Assembly (NCBI RefSeq): GCF_023700005.1
Contig: NZ_JAMLJK010000001.1
Location: 705,266-769,265 of the forward strand
Direction of reading: 5' to 3'
Source of the DNA: Larsenimonas rhizosphaerae
Lineage (GTDB): Bacteria > Pseudomonadota > Gammaproteobacteria > Pseudomonadales > Halomonadaceae
DNA length: 64,000 nt
Part shown: positions 27,676 to 37,430 of the stretch, one piece after another
Layout: every line of letters starts with the position of its first letter
Numbering within the stretch: position 1 is the first letter of the stretch
The notes under the pieces: model-generated
Seen by the model: the letters and a program-made list of their open reading frames with translations, nothing else
Databases searched by the model: none
What the model was told of the DNA's origin: nothing
Program-made: the position numbers and the translations under genes

Positions 27676-29081
27676 CGGCGGTTGCGGCGTGCTTCACGAG
27701 TCTTGGCCAGTTCACGTGACTTGGCCTTTTCTCGATCACTGTCATTCTTCTGGTGATCGTACGGGTTGTCATTCGTGCGAAATTCAAACCGGATCGGTGT
27801 GCCGCGAACCTTGAGGACCTTACGGAAGGTATTGATCAAAAACCGTTTGTAGGCATCGGGCAGAGCATCAACCTGGTTGCCGTGTACCACGATGATCGGC
27901 GGGTTCGTACCGCCCTGGTGCGCCATGCGTGGCTTGATTCGCCGACCACGAACCAGTGGCGGCTGATGCTCGGTAATCGCATCCTGCAGCAGGGTGGTCA
28001 GACGATTGGTTGACCATCGCGATGTGGCGCTTTTGAAGGCACTATTGACCGAGGTATACAGGTCGCCCACACCTGTGCCATGGAGCGCCGAAATGAAGTG
28101 CATGTCTGCGTAGTCCGTAAAGCCCAGACGGCGCTTCAGCTCGGCGCGCATCTTTTCCTTCACGTCACTTTCCAGTCCATCCCACTTGTTGACGGCCAGC
28201 ACAAGGGCGCGGCCTGACTCGAGAACATAATCCAGCAGGTGCATGTCCTGCTCGACCAGCCCGGTACGCGCATCCAGTACCACTATTGCCACGTGGCACT
28301 GCTTGATGGCATCAAGCGTTTTGATGATGGAAAACTTTTCGGCGGCTTCGCTGACATTCTTGCGCCTGCGGATACCGGCCGTATCCACCAGGACATAAGG
28401 CTTGCCGCGACGCTCGAAGGGGATTTCGATGGCATCGCGCGTTGTGCCTGCCTGGTCATAGACTACCACCCGTTCCTCGCCCAGCATCCGATTGACCAGG
28501 GTCGACTTGCCAACATTAGGCCGGCCGACAATGCCGATACGAATTCCCTGATCGACATTGAGCTCCGGGTGCAGGCTTTCGTCATCAAGCTCTGGGTAGG
28601 GCTCAAGCACATGCTCGATCAGCTGAGTGACGTTACGGCCATGTTCGGCGGCAATGGCTACCGGGTCGCCCAGACCCATGGTCCAGAATTCGGCCGTGGC
28701 AATTTCTTCCTGCGTGCCATCACTCTTGTTGACGACAAGCCATGTTTTTTTCTGGTTCATGCGCAGGTGGTTGGCAATGGCCTCATCTGCCGGTGTAAGG
28801 CCGGCCCGGGCATCCACCATGAAAAAGACGATATCAGCCTCATCAATGGCCAGCAGGGACTGTTCGGCCATGGCAGCATCGATACCCTGCTCGTTGCCGC
28901 TGATCCCGCCGGTATCAATGACGGTAAACGGCTTGTTGCCCAGCTTGCCGTTACCATAGTGTCGGTCGCGGGTCAGCCCGGCATAATCGGCCACAATGGC
29001 ATCCCGCGAACGGGTCAGGCGGTTGAACAGGGTAGATTTGCCGACGTTGGGGCGGCCAACTAGAGCGATGACAGGATTCAT
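27672..29081 (-). CDS. der: Der (EngA), double-domain ribosome-assembly GTPase
   Basis: Needed for 50S subunit maturation. Two GTPase domains in tandem: G1 motifs [12 protein letters not shown] (about residue 9) and [12 protein letters not shown] (about residue 184), with DTGGI and DTAGI switch II motifs and NKSD and NKWD G4 motifs, then a KH-like C-terminal domain. 469 residues. The start at 29081 gives the canonical [15 protein letters not shown] opening; an upstream in-frame ATG at 29198 adds an unrelated stretch. Lies downstream of bamB, the usual order. Confidence 0.97.
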   Translation of the reverse strand: MNPVIALVGRPNVGKSTLFNRLTRSRDAIVADYAGLTRDRHYGNGKLGNKPFTVIDTGGISGNEQGIDAAMAEQSLLAIDEADIVFFMVDARAGLTPADEAIANHLRMNQKKTWLVVNKSDGTQEEIATAEFWTMGLGDPVAIAAEHGRNVTQLIEHVLEPYPELDDESLHPELNVDQGIRIGIVGRPNVGKSTLVNRMLGEERVVVYDQAGTTRDAIEIPFERRGKPYVLVDTAGIRRRKNVSEAAEKFSIIKTLDAIKQCHVAIVVLDARTGLVEQDMHLLDYVLESGRALVLAVNKWDGLESDVKEKMRAELKRRLGFTDYADMHFISALHGTGVGDLYTSVNSAFKSATSRWSTNRLTTLLQDAITEHQPPLVRGRRIKPRMAHQGGTNPPIIVVHGNQVDALPDAYKRFLINTFRKVLKVRGTPIRFEFRTNDNPYDHQKNDSDREKAKSRELAKTREARRNRR

Positions 29082-29191
29082 GGGGCCTCGACGGGACGCT
29101 GGCGTGACTGACTTGAAAGCATGAAGGATATGGCACAACTGGATAATATGGCGGCATGATACCGCAAATCCGGGCCAAGAGGGAAAGGCTC

Positions 29192-29217
29192 CGGCCATCC
29201 TGATATCAGAATGGCCG
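29192..29217 (-). terminator. Hairpin between bamB and der
   Basis: CGGCCAT(C/T)CTGA paired with TCAG(A)ATGGCCG across a TA centre, one mismatch, 12 bases past the bamB stop. On the minus strand it is followed by a pyrimidine-rich CTTTCCCTCTT rather than a clean T-run. Probably a partial terminator or an mRNA processing/stability structure. Confidence 0.4.
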
Positions 29218-29228
29218 AAGTTGCCTGA

Positions 29229-30377
29229 TTACTGGCGCGCCTTGAGCGTATAGGCGACCAGGGTGCCATCATTGTTCAGGGCATAGAGATGCTGCCCGTC
29301 ACTGAGAAGGCCGACGCTGATACCGTCTCCGCCGATGTTGTCACGGCCGATCAGTTCGCCGCTGCGGGCGTCCAGCACATGAACATATCCCTTGTAATCG
29401 CCTACTGCGAGCTTGCCATCGATCAGGGCCGGTGCGCTGAGCTTGCGGCCCTGCAGATCGTCCGTCTGCCAGATGACCTGCCCGGACTTGGCGTCCAGCG
29501 CGAGGATGTCGCTCTTGTCATTGATCGTGAAGAGGTAGTCACCGGCCAGCAAGGGCGTCGTGTAGCTGGACTCGTCACGTTGCCAGATCGGTTGCCCGTT
29601 CCGGGCATTCAGGGCGACGATCCTGCCGTTGTAGCTGGTGACAAACAGACGACCATCCTTGGTGAGAAGCGGCTGGCCGTTGATATCCACCAGCTGATCG
29701 ACATCGGTACGGCCCCTGGGAACGGCAATCTGCTGGCTCCAGAGTGGCGCGCCGCTGCGGTTGTCAAAGGCGGTCAGGCGACCATTCGAAAACCCGGCGA
29801 AGGTCACCGGCTCGATCGTACGGGGCGTACCCGTGCCCCGAAGCGTCAGTGCCGGCTGCGAGGCGGTATACAGCCATTTCTGTTCACCGGAAAACCGATC
29901 CAGAGCCGTCAGCGTGCCATCGATGCCCTGTGTGACGACAAGGCCGCTGTTGAGCTGCGGAGGGGCAAGCACTTCACTGGCAACGTTGCTTTTCCATGCA
30001 ATATCACCATTGGTGGCGTCCACCGAGAGGATATGGCCGTCCCGGGTACCGAAGTACAGCCTGCCCGAATCCAGAGTCAGGCCACTGGAAATGTGATAAT
30101 CCAGGTCCGTTTCCCACCGCACTTCACCAGAGGCCGTGTCGATGGCTTCAAGGTGGCCTTCGGCGCTGCCGGCATAGATCATGCCGCCGCCCAGGGCCGG
30201 TGAGATCGGGTAGCGCGCGCGGCCCAGGCTACCGACCCCTTCTGCCCATACCGTGTTCAATGACACGCTGGTGCTGATGTCCTTAAGCGGTGTCGGCGGG
30301 TTTTCGGGCGGGTTACCGGCACAGCCGGCGAGCAGGGCAACCAGCGCCGCCGGCGCAATCAGGCGAGTCAGGCTCAT
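29229..30377 (-). CDS. bamB: BamB, outer-membrane protein assembly lipoprotein
   Basis: Lipoprotein of the BAM complex that helps fold and insert beta-barrel proteins. Signal peptide with lipobox LLAGC (Cys19), then an eight-bladed beta-propeller made of PQQ-like repeats (recurring A-x-D-x-x-[ST]-G-x-x-x-W units, such as AIDTASGEVRW, SVDATNGDIAW, ALDAKSGQVIW). 382 residues. Overlaps yfgM by four bases. Confidence 0.96.
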   Translation of the reverse strand: MSLTRLIAPAALVALLAGCAGNPPENPPTPLKDISTSVSLNTVWAEGVGSLGRARYPISPALGGGMIYAGSAEGHLEAIDTASGEVRWETDLDYHISSGLTLDSGRLYFGTRDGHILSVDATNGDIAWKSNVASEVLAPPQLNSGLVVTQGIDGTLTALDRFSGEQKWLYTASQPALTLRGTGTPRTIEPVTFAGFSNGRLTAFDNRSGAPLWSQQIAVPRGRTDVDQLVDINGQPLLTKDGRLFVTSYNGRIVALNARNGQPIWQRDESSYTTPLLAGDYLFTINDKSDILALDAKSGQVIWQTDDLQGRKLSAPALIDGKLAVGDYKGYVHVLDARSGELIGRDNIGGDGISVGLLSDGQHLYALNNDGTLVAYTLKARQ

Positions 30378-31030
30378 GGGGCCTCCTTGGGCGCAAGGTC
30401 ATCGATTTTCAGTTGGAGTCCGAAGATGGGCTGGTCACTGTCGGTGGCGGCCTTCTGGGCCTGCTGATAGGCAGAAAGCGCCTTGTCGGCGTCCCCTTGA
30501 GCCTTCCAGATGTCGCCGCGAAGTGCCAGCACCTGTGCATTCAGACTGTCTATAGTGACGTTCTCAAGCGTTGACATGGCCTTGTCGGGTGTCTGTGCAG
30601 CCAACTGCAGGCGTGCCAGATTCAGCCGCGCTACCTGCGTGACGTAGTTGTCATCACTGTTTGAGACTACATCGGCGAGAATGCTGCGGGCACTGTCAAG
30701 TTCGCCATCATCCACGGCCAGCCGGGCCTGAATCAGTCGCGCCAGCTCGGCATAGAGTGATCCGTCATCCTTTTGCAGGATCTGGTCAATCAGCGTGTTG
30801 GCTTCACCACGCGCCTGTTCATTGGTGGACTGACCGACCACCTGAATCAGTTGCTGATAACGGGCTGAAGCGGCCGCAGCCTGGCTTTCCTGATGGCTCT
30901 GCCAGTATTTCCAGCCGAATACGGCAATGCCGGCCAGCAGTGCACCCACCACGATCGAGCTGCCGGAGGATTTCCACCAGCGCTTGAACGCGTCGATTTG
31001 TTCACTGTCATCTCGTACTTCATCAACCAC
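30374..31030 (-). CDS. yfgM: YfgM-family tetratricopeptide membrane protein
   Basis: A 218-residue inner-membrane protein with a short cytoplasmic start, one TM helix at about residues 23-45 (SIVVGALLAGIAVFGW) and a periplasmic TPR-like helical domain. YfgM associates with the SecYEG translocon and periplasmic chaperones in E. coli. The start is GTG (VVDEVRDDSE) with AAGGAG upstream. Sits in the conserved hisS-yfgM-bamB-der order with short gaps. Confidence 0.92.
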   Translation of the reverse strand: MVDEVRDDSEQIDAFKRWWKSSGSSIVVGALLAGIAVFGWKYWQSHQESQAAAASARYQQLIQVVGQSTNEQARGEANTLIDQILQKDDGSLYAELARLIQARLAVDDGELDSARSILADVVSNSDDNYVTQVARLNLARLQLAAQTPDKAMSTLENVTIDSLNAQVLALRGDIWKAQGDADKALSAYQQAQKAATDSDQPIFGLQLKIDDLAPKEAP

Positions 31031-31052
31031 AGGGGGCTCCTTGTCCGGGCTG

Positions 31053-32345
31053 TCAGTGCTCGGTAGCGGCCGGGAACCGTTCGGTGAGCAATGCCACCAG
31101 TGACGGTTGATCCAGCGTGGTCTGGTCGGTGTCGTCGCGCAGGTATTTAACGCTTACGGTATGTTCGGACAGCTCGTCTTCGCCAAGAATGAGGGCCAGC
31201 GATGCACCGCTGCGGTCGGCCTTCTTCATTCGGCTCTTGAAACTGCCGCCTCCGCAATGCACCTGTACTCTCAGACCGGGCAGGGCATCACGCAATGTCT
31301 CACCCAGCAGCAGTGCCTGCGACTGGCCGTGATCGCTCATGGCCATCAAATAGACATCCACGTTGTGATGCAACTCAGGTGGTACGAGTCCCAGCGTATC
31401 AAGCAGAAGCACCAGACGTTCGATGCCCATGGCAAAGCCCACGGCCCTGGTGGGCTTTCCACCAAGCTGTTCGACAAGGCCGTCATACCGCCCGCCGGCA
31501 CAGACGGTACCCTGACTGCCCAGCGCTGTCGTGGTCCACTCGAATACGGTGCGATTGTAGTAATCCAGCCCACGCACCAGGCGCGGGTTGATAACGTAGG
31601 CAATACCAGCGGCATCAAGCAGGCGTTTCAGTGATTCAAAATGGTCCTGCGACTCACGGTCAAGGTGCTCCAGCAGCTGAGGAGCGCCTTCGATCAGGTC
31701 CTGCATGGCCGGGTTCTTGCTGTCCAGAATCCTCAGTGGATTGGAGGTCAGGCGCCGCCGGGAATCTTCGTCGAGCTGGTCTTCATGAGCGGTAAAATAA
31801 TCCACCAGCAGTGAACGATAGGCACTGCGCGCTTCGTTGGAGCCCAGCGAGTTCAGTTCAAGCGTTACGTGCTCATTCAGCCCCAGCTGTTTCCATAGCC
31901 GTGCTGTCAGAAGAATGGCTTCAGCATCGATATCGGGACCATCCAGACCGAAGATTTCGACACCGACCTGATGGAACTGGCGATACCGGCCCTTTTGGGG
32001 ACGTTCATAACGAAACATCGGACCGGTGTACCACAGGCGCTGGGTCTGGTTGTGCAGCATCCCGTTTTCAATGGCTGCTCGCACTACGGCAGCGGTGCCT
32101 TCCGGACGCAGCGTCAGGCTGTCTCCGCTGCGATCATCGAAGGTATACATTTCCTTTTCGACGATGTCGGTCACTTCGCCGATGGAGCGTTTGAACAGCG
32201 ACGTCTGTTCAAGAACAGGGGTGCGTATTTCCTGATAGCCGTAGCGGCTCATCAATGCCTGGATATGTCCTTCAAAATACTGCCAGAGCGGGGACTGCTC
32301 CGGCAGAAGGTCATTCATGCCACGAATGGCTTGTACCTTGCTCAA
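31053..32345 (-). CDS. hisS: Histidyl-tRNA synthetase
   Basis: Class II synthetase charging tRNA-His. Motifs: IRGMNDLLP at the start, motif 2 around [19 protein letters not shown], histidine-[16 protein letters not shown], motif 3 GFAMGIERL and the C-terminal anticodon-binding domain. 430 residues. The start codon is TTG at 32345; an AGGAG six bases before it and the match to the family N-terminus make this a good assignment despite the rare codon. Confidence 0.96.
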   Translation of the reverse strand: MSKVQAIRGMNDLLPEQSPLWQYFEGHIQALMSRYGYQEIRTPVLEQTSLFKRSIGEVTDIVEKEMYTFDDRSGDSLTLRPEGTAAVVRAAIENGMLHNQTQRLWYTGPMFRYERPQKGRYRQFHQVGVEIFGLDGPDIDAEAILLTARLWKQLGLNEHVTLELNSLGSNEARSAYRSLLVDYFTAHEDQLDEDSRRRLTSNPLRILDSKNPAMQDLIEGAPQLLEHLDRESQDHFESLKRLLDAAGIAYVINPRLVRGLDYYNRTVFEWTTTALGSQGTVCAGGRYDGLVEQLGGKPTRAVGFAMGIERLVLLLDTLGLVPPELHHNVDVYLMAMSDHGQSQALLLGETLRDALPGLRVQVHCGGGSFKSRMKKADRSGASLALILGEDELSEHTVSVKYLRDDTDQTTLDQPSLVALLTERFPAATEH

Positions 32346-32391
32346 AATCTACTCCTGAACCAGATCCGGCCGGTGGCGGGCCGGTTGAAGA

Positions 32392-33510
32392 TTATTGTCC
32401 GTCGCTGGTGATCAGCCGGGCCATGTCGGCTTCCTTGGCAGCGGCCTTGTCACGAATCAGCTTTTCCAGGTCATCGACCAGATGGTCGTTGCGCAGTTTA
32501 CTGGCTGGCTTGCCATCGATATAGACCAGGTTGTTCGGGCTGCCACCGGTCAGGCCCAGATCTACTTCCTTGGCTTCGCCCGGGCCATTCACCACGCAGC
32601 CAATCACGGCCACATTAATGGGGGTCATGACATCTTCCAGACGCTCTTCAAGGGCATTCATGGTGCTGATGACATCGAAATTCTGCCGCGAGCAGCTGGG
32701 GCATGCAATAAAGTTGATTCCCCGACTTCTGAGCTTGAGGCTTTTCAGAATATCGAAGCCTACCTTGATTTCCTCTACCGGGTCAGCCGCCAGTGAAACG
32801 CGGAGGGTGTCGCCGATGCCGTCCATCAGCAGCATGCCAAGGCCTACCGAGGATTTGACGGTGCCCGAACGCAGGCCACCGGCTTCGGTGATGCCCAAGT
32901 GCAGGGGCTGCTCGATCTGATCGGCGATCAGGCGATAGGCCTCTACTGCCATGAAGACATCGCTGGCTTTCAGTGACACCTTGAAGTCCTGAAAATCCAG
33001 GCGATCAAGGTAGTCGATGTGACGCATCGCGGATTCGACCAGGGCGGCCGGAGTTGGTTCGCCATATTTTTTCTGCAGGTCCTTTTCCAGAGAGCCTGCA
33101 TTCACGCCGATCCGGATGGAAATGCCATTGGCTCGGGCCGCTTCCACTACTGCCTTGACACGATCCTCGCGCCCGATGTTACCCGGGTTGATTCGCAGGC
33201 AGTCTGCACCCAGCTCGGCGACGCGCAGGGCAATACGGTAATCGAAGTGGATATCGGTCACCAGCGGTACGCTGACCCGCTTCTTGATCCTGCCGAACGC
33301 TTCGGCGCAGTCCATGTCGGGGACGCTGACCCGAACGATATCGGCGCCGGCGGCGGCGATGCGTTCGATCTGATCGACGGTGGCATCCACGTCGAGGGTA
33401 TTGGTATTGGTCATGCTCTGAACCGAAATCGGGGCGTCGCCGCCGACCGGAACGGAACCGACATGAATTTTCCGCGATACCCGGCGAATGATCGGTGTTT
33501 GGTTATTCAT
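32392..33510 (-). CDS. ispG: 4-hydroxy-3-methylbut-2-enyl-diphosphate synthase
   Basis: [4Fe-4S] enzyme of the MEP isoprenoid pathway. N-terminal TIM barrel ([35 protein letters not shown]) and C-terminal cluster-binding region with CPSCSRQ and [10 protein letters not shown] cysteines. 372 residues, the short proteobacterial form. It needs Fe-S cluster delivery, relevant to the reduced isc locus further upstream in the same gene run. Confidence 0.97.
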   Translation of the reverse strand: MNNQTPIIRRVSRKIHVGSVPVGGDAPISVQSMTNTNTLDVDATVDQIERIAAAGADIVRVSVPDMDCAEAFGRIKKRVSVPLVTDIHFDYRIALRVAELGADCLRINPGNIGREDRVKAVVEAARANGISIRIGVNAGSLEKDLQKKYGEPTPAALVESAMRHIDYLDRLDFQDFKVSLKASDVFMAVEAYRLIADQIEQPLHLGITEAGGLRSGTVKSSVGLGMLLMDGIGDTLRVSLAADPVEEIKVGFDILKSLKLRSRGINFIACPSCSRQNFDVISTMNALEERLEDVMTPINVAVIGCVVNGPGEAKEVDLGLTGGSPNNLVYIDGKPASKLRNDHLVDDLEKLIRDKAAAKEADMARLITSDGQ

Positions 33511-33516
33511 GGTCTT

Positions 33517-34446
33517 CTACTGATTCAGAGTGAATTTGGCGACATTGTTGCTGCGTGTATGGGGGGCAAGGTTAACCTGCTCGCCGTTTAGACGCAGAGT
33601 AACATGACTGGCGTTGCCAATGGTTAACCTGAATGGAGGTGTGCCTTCGGCCTGTGCTGTCGTCCCGGCAGTCTGAAGGCCACTGATGACGTTTTTACCA
33701 CTGCTGTCTGTAATGCGAACCCAGGAATCCTGAGCAAAGGACATGGCCAGGGTCGGTACGGCCGTGTCAGCGTCGGTCGCGACTGGGGCTGATGAGGTAT
33801 CAGGCGTTGCGCTGTCAGCCACTTCCGGCGTGGATGGAGCAGTCTCCTCGGTCGCCGGGGTCGCCGGTTCAGTGGTTGGCGCGGTGTCCTGCTGTTCCGG
33901 GGTAGGGGACACCTGTGCCGTCGTATCCGGTATCTCGATTGGCGTGGGTATCTGAGTGATCGATTCAGAGGCAGGCAGGGCCGTTGTGTCGACGCCATCG
34001 TCCGTAACGTCCGGGGTATTGTCGCGGCTTTGCCACCATACCAGGGTCAGCCCTGCCAGTACTGCAATGACGAGCAGGGTGAACAGGCGGAAGACGATGC
34101 GGCCCAGCCGCCCCGGCCGGCCACTTCGCGGCTTGATGGTCTGGATGGGGGCAGCGCGAGGGGTGCTGGCATCCTCACGTCCAAACTGACGGTCATGCGC
34201 ATCCACAATGATGGCTTCGTCCATATGGAGCAGACGGGCGTAAGAGCGCAGGTAGCCGCGGCGATAGGCTGCTATCTGAACCTTGTCGAACTGATTACGT
34301 TCAAAATCGTCCACGAGCGACGGCTTCAGGTTCAGCTTTCGCGCCACGGTGTCGACGCTTAACCCCTGACGTTCGCGCTCTGCCTTCAGCAGTGTGCCCG
34401 GCATGTGAAGGGTGTCCTGGATCGGGGTGTCGTGGCGCTCAGTCAT
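33517..34446 (-). CDS. rodZ: RodZ-like cytoskeletal membrane protein
   Basis: Links MreB to the envelope to set rod shape. N-terminal helix-turn-helix (LLKAERERQGLSVDTVARKL, about residues 17-36), a Lys/Arg-rich cytoplasmic linker, one TM helix at about residues 115-138, a long Thr/Pro/Glu-rich periplasmic linker, and a C-terminal DUF4115 beta domain (DSWVRITDSSGKNV). 309 residues. Overlaps pilF by four bases. The Thr/Pro/Glu linker suits a halophile's acidic periplasm. Confidence 0.92.
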   Translation of the reverse strand: MTERHDTPIQDTLHMPGTLLKAERERQGLSVDTVARKLNLKPSLVDDFERNQFDKVQIAAYRRGYLRSYARLLHMDEAIIVDAHDRQFGREDASTPRAAPIQTIKPRSGRPGRLGRIVFRLFTLLVIAVLAGLTLVWWQSRDNTPDVTDDGVDTTALPASESITQIPTPIEIPDTTAQVSPTPEQQDTAPTTEPATPATEETAPSTPEVADSATPDTSSAPVATDADTAVPTLAMSFAQDSWVRITDSSGKNVISGLQTAGTTAQAEGTPPFRLTIGNASHVTLRLNGEQVNLAPHTRSNNVAKFTLNQ

Positions 34447-35183
34447 TCAGCAGTGTCCTTGTTATTTATGGGGGCCGGTACGGGTGTCTGGGGCGATACG
34501 GTCTGGAGCCGTTTACCTTGAAGTTCATCAAGCAGCGACTGACTTTCCTGGTCCACACCGGCGAGCCGTTGGTACTGGCGCACGGCCTGCTGTGCAGCGG
34601 CCCTGTTATCCAGGCGCTGCGCGAGGCGTGCTTCAAGCAGGTAGGTACGAGCATAGCGTGGGTCGAGGGTTCTGGCCCGGTCAAGGCTGGTCGCGGCCTG
34701 GTCCAGCTGTCCCGTGGCCAGTCGGCACTGGCCCAGGTTGGCATAGAGCTGGGCGCGCCGCGCATACTCCGTATCTGCGGAGGCACGCTCGAGTTGATCA
34801 CAGGCTTCGGAATAGCGCTGCTGTCTGAACAGAAAGGTGGCGTAATTGTTCCGCGCCTGAGTCATGGACGGCGCTTCGGCGAGCGTCTGCCGGTAATACT
34901 GCTCGGCCAGGGCCGAATCGCCCTGACGCTGTGACAGAAGGGCCATCCCCTGGAGGGCGTTGGCATCGGTTGGTGACAGCGCGATGGCATGAGTCAGCGC
35001 CTGACGGGCTCGGCTGACATCTCCGCGCTTCAGATAGGCAAGCCCCAGATCCGTATAGGCCCCGGCGGCGGCCTCCGACGTACTTTCCTGCGTAAGGGCC
35101 CCCTGGTGTGCACAGCCGATCAACAGTACCGCGCTGACGGCAGTAATCATCAGCCGGGTAAGCAGGCGTCGGTGCCGAATCAT
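34443..35183 (-). CDS. pilF: PilF/PilW, type IV pilus assembly lipoprotein
   Basis: Outer-membrane pilotin that helps assemble PilQ secretin. Signal peptide with lipobox AVLLIGC (Cys24) followed by TPR repeats (AYTDLGLAYLKRGDVSRA, ANALQGMALLSQRQGD and others). 246 residues. Gene order rlmN-pilF-rodZ-ispG is conserved in Pseudomonas and relatives. Other pilus genes are outside the window. Confidence 0.92.
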   Translation of the reverse strand: MIRHRRLLTRLMITAVSAVLLIGCAHQGALTQESTSEAAAGAYTDLGLAYLKRGDVSRARQALTHAIALSPTDANALQGMALLSQRQGDSALAEQYYRQTLAEAPSMTQARNNYATFLFRQQRYSEACDQLERASADTEYARRAQLYANLGQCRLATGQLDQAATSLDRARTLDPRYARTYLLEARLAQRLDNRAAAQQAVRQYQRLAGVDQESQSLLDELQGKRLQTVSPQTPVPAPINNKDTAE

Positions 35184-35264
35184 TAAAATACCACCAGGTT
35201 AAGTCAGTCGTTGGTATGAATACATGTTCATAAAAGCGCTGACAGGTCCGCAAGTCAAGCGGTG

Positions 35265-36401
35265 CTAGCCTGCATCAATGGACAATGTCTTTATATAACG
35301 CTCCTGGCGGCGCGTACGATCCTTGACGCGTCCTACCAGCTGGCCGCAGGCGGCATCAATGTCATCGCCACGTGTCATGCGGACGGGGGCCGCATAACCT
35401 CGTTCGAAGAGCCATTTCTGGAACCGCATGATCTGATTGCGCGACGGCTTTTCATAGCCTGATCCGGGAAACGGGTTGAAGGGGATCAGATTGATCTTGC
35501 AGGGCAGTTCGTCGAGCAATGTCGCCAGTGCTTCGGCGTGCTCCTGTTGATCATTGATATCCTTGATCATGGTGTACTCGACCGTGATCATGTGAATGCC
35601 GGGGCACTTGTCGAGGTAGCGCTTGCAGGCATCCAGCAGTGTGCGGATATCGTACTTTTTGTTGAGGGGGACCAGCGTGTTACGCAGTTCATCGAACGGG
35701 GCATGAAGCGAAATGGCCAGGCTGACTTCGATGTCATCGCCAAGCCGGTCAATCATCGGGACGACGCCGGACGTTGACAGGGTAACTCGACGCTTCGACA
35801 GACCATAGGCATTGTCGTCCAGCATCAGGTGCATGGATGCGACTACCGGTTCATAGTTGAGCAGTGGCTCACCCATGCCCATCATGACCACATTGGTGAC
35901 CGGGCGGTGTGTCGAGTCCTTGAGTCCGCCACCACTTTTGGTCGCGACCCAGACCTGACCGATGATTTCTGCGCTGGTCAGGTTTCGCTGGAAACCCTGC
36001 TTGCCGGTTGAGCAGAAGCTGCAGTCCAGTGAGCAACCAACCTGGGAGGATACGCACAACGTACGGCGCTGCCCGTTCTCCGAAGGAATCAGAACCGTCT
36101 CAACGAAGCTTCCATCCCCGACTTCCAGTACCCACTTGCGGGTACCGTCCTTTGACTGGCCTTCATATACAATGCCGGGCGCACGAATTTCAGCAACGGC
36201 CTCAAGCTTTTCACGCAATCCCCGGGACAGGTTCGTCATGAGAGAGAAGTCGTCACAGCCTTCGGCATGGATCCACTTCATGACCTGGGTGGCGCGAAAT
36301 TTCTTTTCCCCCATATCAATGAAGAATTGTTCCATCTGCCGCCTGGTCAGGCCCAGCAGGTTGGTGCGTGAAGGAGCGGTAGCTGAAGTTGTCATGGGCA
36401 T
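35265..36401 (-). CDS. rlmN: Dual-specificity RNA methyltransferase RlmN
   Basis: Radical-SAM enzyme making m2A2503 in 23S rRNA and m2A37 in some tRNAs. The radical-SAM cluster motif is CSLDCSFC; the second catalytic cysteine lies near the C-terminus in AACGQLVGR. About 378 residues. I used the ATG at 36401; another at 36395 fits equally well and neither has a strong ribosome site. An upstream reading to 36458 would cross the ndk terminator. A further consumer of Fe-S clusters. Confidence 0.95.
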   Translation of the reverse strand: MPMTTSATAPSRTNLLGLTRRQMEQFFIDMGEKKFRATQVMKWIHAEGCDDFSLMTNLSRGLREKLEAVAEIRAPGIVYEGQSKDGTRKWVLEVGDGSFVETVLIPSENGQRRTLCVSSQVGCSLDCSFCSTGKQGFQRNLTSAEIIGQVWVATKSGGGLKDSTHRPVTNVVMMGMGEPLLNYEPVVASMHLMLDDNAYGLSKRRVTLSTSGVVPMIDRLGDDIEVSLAISLHAPFDELRNTLVPLNKKYDIRTLLDACKRYLDKCPGIHMITVEYTMIKDINDQQEHAEALATLLDELPCKINLIPFNPFPGSGYEKPSRNQIMRFQKWLFERGYAAPVRMTRGDDIDAACGQLVGRVKDRTRRQERYIKTLSIDAG

Positions 36402-36415
36402 CGGGTCATCACAGG

Positions 36416-36444
36416 AAGAAAAGTGGCGACTTGCGTCGCCACTT
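36416..36444 (-). terminator. Terminator after ndk
   Basis: Perfect 10-base stem AAGTGGCGAC with GTCGCCACTT and a four-base loop, followed on the minus strand by TTCTTCC. It lies between ndk and rlmN and may partly separate them. Confidence 0.7.
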
Positions 36445-36469
36445 GGGAAGAAGTGCATTCTTCGACAGA

Positions 36470-36898
36470 TTAACCGCGCGAGCAGATCTCGCCGTCTTCG
36501 AAGAAAAAGGCTACTTCACGTGCAGCTGACTCGGAAGAGTCGGAACCATGAACGGCGTTGGCTTCAACGGACTGGGCGAAGTCGGCGCGGATGGTGCCGG
36601 CGTCAGCCTTCTGCGGATCGGTGGCACCCATCAGTTCACGGTTTGTAGCGATGGCGTTTTCGCCTTCAAGCGCCTGAACCATGACCGGGCCGGACGTCAT
36701 GAAGCCAACGAGGTCGTTGAAGAACGGACGTTCCTTGTGCTCGGCGTAGAAGCCTTCGGCCTGAGCCTGGCTCAGCTGCATCATTTTGGCTGCAACAATG
36801 CGCAGGCCGTTCTTTTCGAAGCGCGCGTAGATTTCACCGATGGCATTCTTGGCAACGGCGTCAGGCTTGATGATGGAAAGTGTACGTTCAACAGCCAT
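36470..36898 (-). CDS. ndk: Nucleoside diphosphate kinase
   Basis: Balances NTP and dNTP pools by phosphate transfer through a histidine. [15 protein letters not shown] opens the protein, the active-site His lies in NAVHGSDS and [18 protein letters not shown] is conserved. 142 residues. In Pseudomonas ndk follows the isc operon; here it follows iscA directly (161-base gap), which exposes the missing iscU-hscBA-fdx block. Confidence 0.97.
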   Translation of the reverse strand: MAVERTLSIIKPDAVAKNAIGEIYARFEKNGLRIVAAKMMQLSQAQAEGFYAEHKERPFFNDLVGFMTSGPVMVQALEGENAIATNRELMGATDPQKADAGTIRADFAQSVEANAVHGSDSSESAAREVAFFFEDGEICSRG

Positions 36899-37059
36899 GA
36901 TAAGGCTCCTGTTTTATAAAATGGATGTCCTGGGACAATACGAGCATGTGCGTCGTTCGATGACGGCGCACCATGTCAGATAACAGCAGACAGTGTCTGC
37001 GCGCGACGCGGCATTATAGCGACTTGCCCGGCGCCTTGCACTGCCTGCGGGGAGCGGTG

Positions 37060-37386
37060 CTATACGCTGAAGCTTTCGCCGCAGCCACACTCGTCCTTGA
37101 CATTGGGATTATTGAACTTGAAAAACCGGTTCAGTCCCTCGTTGACGTAGTCAACTTCCGTTCCGTCGAGGATAGTGAGTGCTTCATCGCCGATGAATAC
37201 CCTGGCACCATGTTCTTCGAACATGTGTTCGTCGGGCTGGGTGTCATCGGCAAAATCGAGCACGTAGCTGTAGCCTGAGCAACCGCTGGGCTTGACGTTG
37301 ACACGTAGGCCGAGGCCTTTTCCGCGTTCATCAAGGACAGTATTGATCTGCCTGGCAGCGGCAGTGGTAATTCCGATCCGGGCCAT
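37060..37386 (-). CDS. iscA: A-type Fe-S carrier IscA
   Basis: Carries iron or Fe-S clusters to target proteins. 108 residues with the three ligand cysteines Cys36 (KPSGCSGY), Cys100 and Cys102 (DECGCGESF), essentially the positions of E. coli IscA. GGGAGGTG lies just before the ATG at 37386; an upstream ATG at 37434 would add a stretch with no similarity. It follows iscS by 44 bases, where iscU would normally lie. Confidence 0.93.
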   Translation of the reverse strand: MARIGITTAAARQINTVLDERGKGLGLRVNVKPSGCSGYSYVLDFADDTQPDEHMFEEHGARVFIGDEALTILDGTEVDYVNEGLNRFFKFNNPNVKDECGCGESFSV

Positions 37387-37430
37387 GTTCACCTCCCGGT
37401 GAGCCTGTGAGTGAGAAAGTGGGGCATTGT